From positions 84,727 to 148,726 of the forward strand of contig NZ_BMIN01000005.1 in NCBI RefSeq assembly GCF_014642405.1: a stretch of 64,000 nucleotides of DNA. The letters run 5' to 3'. This document shows positions 58,892 to 64,000 of this stretch, piece after piece. Origin of the DNA: Pontibacillus salipaludis. Its GTDB lineage: Bacteria > Bacillota > Bacilli > Bacillales > BH030062. The stretch's first letter is position 1; each line of letters starts with the position of its first letter. The position numbers were made by a program, and so were the translations under genes. Under the pieces are notes generated by a model. The model saw only the letters and a program-made list of their open reading frames with translations, was not told where the DNA came from and did no database searches.

Positions 58892-58920
58892 ATTGTATCG
58901 ATTATTACAAAGGAAGGCAA
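58892..58920 (-). promoter_or_regulatory. Promoter of the ArsR-family gene, abutting its start codon
   Basis: On the minus strand TTGCCT (58915-58920), 17-base spacer and TACAAT (58892-58897). The start codon follows after seven bases. Confidence 0.6.
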
Positions 58921-58995
58921 CATCATCGATTTGAGGAATACATTTCAACAGATTAGGGTATTCCCTTACATAACCAATAGTAGGAGGGAATACCG

Positions 58996-59271
58996 GTGCC
59001 AAAAGCATTATCAGGAAAAATCTCATTATTTATGTTAGCCATATTTGTAGGGCAGTTACTTGCTCTCGCTATAGTAGGTTCTATGGAGGGACTGTTAACG
59101 ATTGTGACGTTCTCCCATTTAACGCGATATACAGCCATTATCGGACTTATTGTAGGGATTGTAGGAGTGATTCAAGAGAAAGGGAAAGGAAGAATTATTC
59201 CTATTTTGACGCTTCTATTAAGTGTAATCTTAGCTGCATTTAATGGGTATCTGATGTTTATTTGGGGGTAG
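58996..59271 (+). CDS. Small membrane protein, 91 aa, three helices
   Basis: The protein has three hydrophobic segments: SLFMLAIFVGQLLALAIVG, YTAIIGLIVGIVGVIQ and IIPILTLLLSVILAAFNGYLMFI. The start is GTG with TAGGAGGGA 6-7 bases upstream. It is free-standing between the ArsR gene and the SAM riboswitch. No family is recognised. Confidence 0.68.
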   Translation: MPKALSGKISLFMLAIFVGQLLALAIVGSMEGLLTIVTFSHLTRYTAIIGLIVGIVGVIQEKGKGRIIPILTLLLSVILAAFNGYLMFIWG

Positions 59272-59329
59272 TGAGTTGTGCTTGTAAAGGGATGATAAAA
59301 TTTTTAACTATTAAATCGTTAAAAATCCT

Positions 59330-59358
59330 TTGACAATTCTAACCGCTCCTTGTAGTAT
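59330..59358 (+). promoter_or_regulatory. Sigma-A promoter of the met operon
   Basis: TTGACA (59330-59335) and TAGTAT (59353-59358) with 17-base spacing, about 35 bases before the S-box. Confidence 0.8.
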
Positions 59359-59388
59359 ATGGATTAACGAAAAACACAGTTGAAAACA

Positions 59389-59563
59389 ATCTTCTTATCC
59401 AGAGAGGTGGAGGGACTGGCCCTTTGAAACCTCGGCAACGGATTCTATTCAATTAGAACACCGTGCCAATTCCTTTAAGCTTAGGCTTAAAAGATGAGAA
59501 GAGACGGATCTACATATACGTAAATCCCCTCTTCTTATTATTTTAAGAAGAGGGGATTTTTTG
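59389..59563 (+). promoter_or_regulatory. S-box (SAM-I) riboswitch with terminator upstream of metNIQ
   Basis: The aptamer shows the S-box signature CTTATCCAGAGAGGTGGAGG, then GACTGGCCC, AAACCTCGGCAAC and CCGTGCCAATTCC, and the closing strand GATGAGAAG. The expression platform terminator is 59522-59563 (AATCCCCTCTTCTT paired with AAGAAGAGGGGATT, then T run). When SAM is bound the terminator forms and metNIQ is off; low SAM turns on methionine uptake. Confidence 0.97.
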
Positions 59564-59651
59564 TTTGCCAGAAAAGAAGAAAAAAGGACATTTTTAGCTT
59601 GTAAACCAAGTATTCCGATCTGTTTTTTAAAGATTAAAGGAGGCAGACAGC

Positions 59652-60671
59652 ATGATCGAGTTACATAATATTGAGAAAGTGTACAAGAAGAACGATCAAA
59701 CCATTCGAGCCGTTGACGGAGTCAATGTATCCATCGATAAAGGAGCGATTTACGGTGTCATTGGCTTTAGTGGGGCAGGGAAGAGTACACTTCTCCGATG
59801 CGTAAACCTAATTGAACGCCCAACATCAGGAGAAGTGAAGCTAGACGGAGAGGATTTGACTCAGTTGCCAAAATCCAAGCTACGAAAAGAAAGACGTCGT
59901 ATTGGGATGATCTTCCAACATTTTAACTTGCTAGAATCAAAGACGGTCTATCAAAACGTAGCTTTTCCACTTTTGTTAGATGGTAAAAAAGGAAAGCAAG
60001 TGGAAGGGAAAGTAAAGGAGCTCCTTGAGTTTGTCGGATTAGCAGATCAGGCAGAAAAATATCCCGAAGAGCTTTCAGGAGGACAGAAGCAGCGGGTGGG
60101 TATCGCAAGAGCCCTCGTCCGATCTCCTGAAGTACTTCTTTGTGACGAAGCCACCTCTGCTCTTGACCCGCAGACAACCGATTCGATTTTAGACCTTTTG
60201 AGACAAATTCGTGAAGAGTACCACATTACAATCCTAATGATCACGCATGAAATGCAGGTCATTCGTGAGATTTGCGACCGGGTGGCTGTTATGGAAGATG
60301 GAAAAGTGATTGAGGAAGGGACGGTATTTGATATCTTCTCAAGTCCGACGCATCAGACAACGAAGAATTTCGTCAGCTCGGTAATGAACGATAAGATTCC
60401 TGAATCGATTCTACAAGCCTTAGATAGTACGCGGCACGTATACAGGGTGACGTTCCTAAGAGAACAAGCTTCAGAGCCTATTCTTTATCGGGCTGCTACT
60501 CAGCATCATGTTGAAGTGAACGTGTTATACGGGCAAATTACCCAACTACAAGGTGAACCATTCGGAAGTCTGATCGTTGAATTTATTGGAGGAGAGAAAG
60601 AGATCTTTAAAGCTCTTCATTCCATCCAGCAATCTGTAACAGTGAAAGAGGTGACGCGCGATGCAAGTTGA
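59652..60671 (+). CDS. metN: Methionine ABC transporter ATP-binding protein
   Basis: The 339-residue ABC ATPase has Walker A GFSGAGKSTLLR, Q-loop IFQHFNLLES, signature LSGGQKQRVGIARAL, Walker B VLLCDEATSALD and the H-loop ITHEMQV. A C-terminal NIL/ACT-like domain (about residues 265-339) binds methionine and inhibits transport in MetN proteins. AAAGGAGGC precedes the ATG. It is the first gene of metNIQ under the S-box riboswitch and overlaps metI by 11 bases. Confidence 0.96.
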   Translation: MIELHNIEKVYKKNDQTIRAVDGVNVSIDKGAIYGVIGFSGAGKSTLLRCVNLIERPTSGEVKLDGEDLTQLPKSKLRKERRRIGMIFQHFNLLESKTVYQNVAFPLLLDGKKGKQVEGKVKELLEFVGLADQAEKYPEELSGGQKQRVGIARALVRSPEVLLCDEATSALDPQTTDSILDLLRQIREEYHITILMITHEMQVIREICDRVAVMEDGKVIEEGTVFDIFSSPTHQTTKNFVSSVMNDKIPESILQALDSTRHVYRVTFLREQASEPILYRAATQHHVEVNVLYGQITQLQGEPFGSLIVEFIGGEKEIFKALHSIQQSVTVKEVTRDAS

Positions 60672-61323
60672 TTTAGCCACATTTTGGCCTAAGATTTTAG
60701 AAGCGACACAAGAGACGATCGTTATGGTAGCCATTGCTTTACTGTTTGCGGTCGTGATTGGCTTACCGCTTGGTATTTCTCTTGTCGTAACAAGAAAGAA
60801 TGGACTTCTTGAAAACGGTCCTTTATTTAAAGTATTAAACGGTATAGTGAACTTCTTTCGTTCGATCCCGTTCATTATCTTATTAGTAGCGATTTTACCG
60901 ATTACCCGGTTTATCGTCGGCACCTCAATTGGAACTGCAGCAGCCGTTGTCCCTCTAGTGTTCTTTTCGGCGCCCTATATTGCCCGATTAGTTGAAAGTA
61001 GTTTGCTAGAGGTGAATCCAGGTGTTGTGGAAGCAGCAGAATCGATGGGGGCAACGCCTTGGCAAATCATTTACCGTGTCTTCTTACCAGAGGCACTAAG
61101 TTCTCTAGTTTTAAACATTACGATTGCAACCATTGGCTTAGTCGGTGCATCAGCGATGGCTGGATTTGTTGGAGGTGGTGGTCTTGGTGACTTGGCTATC
61201 TCTTATGGATATCAACGATTTGAAACGAACGTGATGATCGTAACTGTCATTTTACTCGTAGTCATTGTTCAAACGGTACAAACGTTAGGAAATTACATTT
61301 CAAAAGCTGTACGCAGACGATAA
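60661..61323 (+). CDS. metI: Methionine ABC transporter permease
   Basis: The 220-residue permease has five or so membrane helices and the EAA-loop signature VEAAESMGATPWQIIYRVFLPEALSS that docks on MetN. It starts inside the end of metN, indicating translational coupling. It forms the membrane channel of the MetNIQ importer. Confidence 0.95.
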   Translation: MQVDLATFWPKILEATQETIVMVAIALLFAVVIGLPLGISLVVTRKNGLLENGPLFKVLNGIVNFFRSIPFIILLVAILPITRFIVGTSIGTAAAVVPLVFFSAPYIARLVESSLLEVNPGVVEAAESMGATPWQIIYRVFLPEALSSLVLNITIATIGLVGASAMAGFVGGGGLGDLAISYGYQRFETNVMIVTVILLVVIVQTVQTLGNYISKAVRRR

Positions 61324-61338
61324 AGGAGGAAATTACAT

Positions 61339-62178
61339 ATGAAGAAAAAAATGATTCTATTCATAGCACTAATAGCAACAGTAGGAGCCGCTCTAGCAGG
61401 GTGCGGTAGCACGGAGGCTCAAGGAGATGGGGAGACGACGACCGTTAAGATCGGTTTAAATGGATCTGGTGTTCCGTTATGGGAGCCGATTCAAGAAAAA
61501 GCAGCAGAAGAGGGAATTAATATTGAACTTGTTGAGTTCTCAGACTACGTTCGACCTAACTTAGCTCTAGCAGATGGTGACATTGATTTAAATGCTTTCC
61601 AAACGGTGTCTTATTTCGATTCATTTATTGAAGAACATGACCTTGACCTTGAACCCATTGGAACAACACTCATTGCACCAATGGGCGTATATTCAGAGGA
61701 ATATGATAACCTCGAGAACATTCCAGAAGGTAGCACCATTGCCATTCCGAAAGAGGCAACCAACATGGGAAGAGCGCTTCTATTACTTGAGAAATCAGGC
61801 ATCATCACACTTCCTGATGACTTCGACGGGAACGGTTCTTTAGATAAAATCAAAGAAAATCCAAAAAATATAGAATTCACACCAGTTGTAGCGGCTCAAA
61901 CACCTCGCGTATTACCGGATGTGGCTGCAAGTGTGATTAACAACGGAGTAGCTGTAGAAGCAGGATTTGTACCTGTAGACGATGCGGTCTTCATTGAAGG
62001 AGATACCGCAACACCTTATATCAATATTATTGCAGCAAGAGCAGATGAAGCGGATAAAGAAGCTTACCAAAAGATTGTAGAGATTTACCAAACGGAAGAA
62101 ATTGCAGAGCACATCCGTGAAACCTATAACGATTCTCTAATCCCGACGTTCGTATCTCTAGAGAAAATTGGTTGGTAA
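61339..62178 (+). CDS. metQ: Methionine-binding lipoprotein
   Basis: The 279-residue NlpA/MetQ-family lipoprotein has a signal peptide (MILFIALIATVGAALAGC) with lipobox LAGC. Lipidation is expected on Cys21 or thereabouts. Family segments include FSDYVRPNLALADGDIDLNAFQT and TIAIPKEATNMGRALLLLE. It captures methionine outside the membrane for MetNI. AAAGGAGG precedes the ATG. Confidence 0.95.
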   Translation: MKKKMILFIALIATVGAALAGCGSTEAQGDGETTTVKIGLNGSGVPLWEPIQEKAAEEGINIELVEFSDYVRPNLALADGDIDLNAFQTVSYFDSFIEEHDLDLEPIGTTLIAPMGVYSEEYDNLENIPEGSTIAIPKEATNMGRALLLLEKSGIITLPDDFDGNGSLDKIKENPKNIEFTPVVAAQTPRVLPDVAASVINNGVAVEAGFVPVDDAVFIEGDTATPYINIIAARADEADKEAYQKIVEIYQTEEIAEHIRETYNDSLIPTFVSLEKIGW

Positions 62179-62201
62179 TTTAAAGAGAAGGAGTGAGTGG
62201 C

Positions 62202-63395
62202 ATGAGCACATTGGAAGCTACGTTAGAACAAGAAGTCACGCAGTATGTGGATGACCAAAAGGCGGTCTACCTGGACGCGAGCCACCGGATCCACGAGAAT
62301 CCTGAGATCGGTAACGAGGAATATTACGCAAGTGAAACGTTGTGCGAACTTTTAGAACGTGAAGGATTTGAAGTGACGAGGGGCATTCCGGAACACGAGA
62401 CAGCTTTTATTGCCCGTAAAAAAGGACCTGCAAATGGTCCTAAAATAGGATTTCTTGCTGAGTATGATGCATTACCTGGACTCGGACATGCGTGTGGTCA
62501 TAACATAATCGGTACAACGAGTGTTGCCGCCGCCATCTCCCTTAGCCGAGTTCTTGAAGAGACTGGTGGAGAAGTCGTTGTTCTTGGAACCCCTGCTGAA
62601 GAAGGGGGACCAAACGGAAGCGCCAAAGGTACATTTGTCAGGCATGGCCTTGTGCAGGACCTTGATGCTTGTATGATGGTTCACCCTTCGAATCAGACAA
62701 ACGGAACATCAGAATCTCTGGCTGTTGATCCACTAGACTTCGAGTTCTACGGCCAATCAGCTCATGCTGCCGCTAAGCCAGAATACGGAGTTAACGCTTT
62801 AGACGGCGTCATCCAACTCTTTAATGGCGTTAATGCCATCCGTCAGCACGTAACAGACGATGTTCGTCTTCACGGGGTGATTTTAGACGGTGGCGTTGCC
62901 CCGAACATAGTACCAGATTACGCAAGAGCTCGCTTCTTCGTACGAGCAGCTACCCGTGAAGCCTGTAATGACGTAACAGCGAAAGTGAAGCGGATAGCAG
63001 AAGGAGCAGCCCTCACAACCGGAGCAAGTGTTAAAGTCACACCTATTCAAAACGGAGTCGACAACCTTATTTTAAATGAAACATTTGACGCCGTTTTCCG
63101 TGAGAGAATAAAGGCTCTAGGAGAGGACTATGTAGATGAGGGGCGTGAAGGAATTGGCTCTACAGATGCGGGAAATATAAGTCAAGTTATCCCGACGATT
63201 CACCCTTATATAAAAATAGGGTCCTCTGACCTCGTTCCCCACACCGATGCCTTTAGAGAAGCCGCAAAATCAGAACGAGGCGACCAAGCACTTATTACCG
63301 GAGCGAAGGCACTAGCCTTAACAGGTTTGGATTTATTAACAGACCATACCTTGTTACAAGAAGTTCAAGCAGATTTTCAATCTAAACAACGATAG
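62202..63395 (+). CDS. M20-family amidohydrolase (N-acyl-amino-acid type) in the met operon
   Basis: The 397-residue M20D-type metallohydrolase has GFLAEYDALPGLGHACGHNIIG (Cys/His/Asp metal ligands), VVLGTPAEEGG with the catalytic Glu pair, MMVHPSN, QSAHAAAKPEYG in the dimerisation domain, and a C-terminal His in LVPHTDAF. Related enzymes remove acyl groups from N-acyl amino acids or split small dipeptides. It directly follows metQ (24 bases), so it is under S-box control and may release methionine or cysteine from an imported derivative (inference). AAGGAG supports ATG 62202 over GTG 62193. Confidence 0.9.
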   Translation: MSTLEATLEQEVTQYVDDQKAVYLDASHRIHENPEIGNEEYYASETLCELLEREGFEVTRGIPEHETAFIARKKGPANGPKIGFLAEYDALPGLGHACGHNIIGTTSVAAAISLSRVLEETGGEVVVLGTPAEEGGPNGSAKGTFVRHGLVQDLDACMMVHPSNQTNGTSESLAVDPLDFEFYGQSAHAAAKPEYGVNALDGVIQLFNGVNAIRQHVTDDVRLHGVILDGGVAPNIVPDYARARFFVRAATREACNDVTAKVKRIAEGAALTTGASVKVTPIQNGVDNLILNETFDAVFRERIKALGEDYVDEGREGIGSTDAGNISQVIPTIHPYIKIGSSDLVPHTDAFREAAKSERGDQALITGAKALALTGLDLLTDHTLLQEVQADFQSKQR

Positions 63396-63700
63396 GAAAT
63401 CATTGCTTAAAACTCTAGTTGAGATCATATTTCGGATGCGGGGCTGTTTATCTCAATTCCAAGCTTTCTCATATAAGGGATTTACCTGTGAAAAAAAGCC
63501 ACTTGCATATGCAGGTGGCTTCTTTTCGTCATATTTTGGGCTCAAATAACGTTTTATAACACATATGGTGTCTAATGATGTAGAAATATTTCCGGGGCAA
63601 TAGTCGAAACGTGCAACCTATGACTCATATTGAACTAGAAGCGTTTAGGGATGGCTATTTGGGTGAAAGGAATAACTAACAAACAAAAGGAGGGACTTCC
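63396..63700. other. Intergenic region after the met operon
   Basis: It holds the terminator at 63495 and presumably the promoter of the 28-residue peptide gene. Nothing else is recognised. Confidence 0.5.
63495..63527 (+). terminator. Terminator of the met operon
   Basis: AAAGCCACTTGCATATGCAGGTGGCTTCTTTT: GAAGCCACCTGCA-type stem around CATATG, followed by T-rich sequence. Confidence 0.82.
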
Positions 63701-63701
63701 C

Positions 63702-63788
63702 ATGTTGCATAAACTAGTTGATAAGATCGTTGCCATTGTTACATTTATTCCAAGAGCGCTTGGCCGTCTTATTAAGAAAATTGTCTAA
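63702..63788 (+). CDS. 28-residue cationic amphipathic peptide
   Basis: The ORF has a strong ribosome binding site (AAAAGGAGGGA, 6-7 bases before ATG) and a very stable terminator right after the stop, so it is a stand-alone expressed unit. The peptide (MLHKLVDKIVAIVTFIPRAL... ending RLIKKIV) has Lys/Arg spaced along an otherwise Ile/Val/Leu-rich helix, net charge about +5, with no leader sequence. That is the look of a phenol-soluble-modulin-like peptide, leaderless bacteriocin or type I toxin. I cannot choose among these. Confidence 0.62.
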   Translation: MLHKLVDKIVAIVTFIPRALGRLIKKIV

Positions 63789-63796
63789 GGAATTGG

Positions 63797-63860
63797 AATA
63801 GGGGGAAAGGAACGGTTTACTATGTGAAGAAGTAAATCGTGCCTTTCCCCCTATTTTTAT
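63797..63860 (+). terminator. Very long terminator hairpin between the peptide gene and a convergent gene
   Basis: AATAGGGGGAAAGG.ACG.TTTAC pairs with GTAAA.CGT.CCTTTCCCCCTATT, a stem of about 24 bp with few mismatches, then TTTTATT. It lies between convergent genes and can serve both. Confidence 0.92.
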
Positions 63861-64000
63861 TGGTTGTTTCTTTTATTTCTTATGAATAGAAGGAGAAAGA
63901 GAAAGCTGGGTATAATCATTTGCATCGGAACGTGTACATAAATAGGAACGATGTCCAATCCTTCTTTCATATGTTCGACGAAATTTGGACTAATTAATAT
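63857..64000 (-). CDS. C-terminal end of a membrane protein (possible GerAB-type permease), partial
   Basis: The minus-strand frame is open from the window edge to a stop at 63857. It encodes 47 residues with a final hydrophobic helix and basic tail (VPMQMIIPSFLFLLLFIRNKRNNQ). The ending resembles that of spore germination permeases, but too little is present to be sure. The gene continues beyond the window. Confidence 0.5.
   Translation of the reverse strand: MLISPNFVEHMKEGLDIVPIYVHVPMQMIIPSFLFLLLFIRNKRNNQ

Overview
The window looks like chromosomal DNA of a spore-forming, probably halophilic Gram-positive member of the Bacillaceae (Halobacillus/Pontibacillus-like; the genus is inference). 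Pointers are AGGAGG-type ribosome binding sites, three SPOCS-domain spore proteins, an LtaS-type lipoteichoic acid synthase, flotillin, an S-box (SAM-I) riboswitch, two BCCT-type compatible-solute transporters and a comQXPA quorum-sensing locus. I saw no rRNA, tRNA, transposase or prophage genes.

Layout. 1-547: 21-bp tandem repeats and no credible gene. 0.5-11 kb: membrane transporter plus amidohydrolase, prolyl-oligopeptidase-like S9 peptidase, small membrane proteins, a 37-bp tandem array, M42 aminopeptidase, flavodoxin-fold oxidoreductase and a UvrD-like helicase. 11-15 kb: LacI regulator with a GH13 alpha-glucosidase, then an XRE regulator with a membrane protein. 15-22 kb: flotillin, CadC/CadA-type metal resistance, XpaC/TelA. 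22-28 kb: OpuD-like BCCT transporter, YhaM exonuclease, RluA-type pseudouridine synthase, TrhO. 28-31 kb: three SPOCS proteins and a 6S-like RNA. 31-38 kb: a divergent BCCT protein and comQ-comX-comP-comA. 38-51.3 kb: an exopolysaccharide locus. 51.7-59.3 kb: mixed genes including an orphan VbhA-like antitoxin, a YqcI/DDAH pair, LtaS, an HD hydrolase and an ArsR/oxidoreductase pair. 59.3-63.4 kb: S-box with metNIQ and an M20 amidohydrolase. 63.7 kb to the end: a 28-residue cationic peptide gene and the tail of a minus-strand membrane protein gene.

The strongest candidate for a little-described system is the 38-51 kb locus. An EAR/epsC-like structured RNA precedes an operon that encodes an exported TIM-barrel glycosidase with a C-terminal beta domain, a membrane-anchored HEAT-repeat protein, a processive GT2 synthase, a pseudo-receiver regulator (phosphoacceptor Asp replaced by Glu), a UDP-GlcNAc-type dehydrogenase, a ribozyme-free second-copy-type GlmS, a 55-residue protein, a GlmU shortened to its pyrophosphorylase part, and a small exported GH-like protein. 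A two-domain paralogue of that last protein lies divergently at the other end. The gene set predicts a matrix polymer made from UDP-GlcNAc and UDP-GlcNAc-uronic acid. It sits directly beside the comQXPA quorum system, so density-dependent control is plausible, though I found no clear ComA box.

Two dispersed repeat families are scattered between genes. One is a GTGCCAGACACC-type element that often acts as a terminator. The other is a roughly 130-180 bp palindromic element whose arms differ from copy to copy but stay complementary within each copy. It occurs three times as an inverted pair, and two of those pairs bracket comA plus the exopolysaccharide locus.
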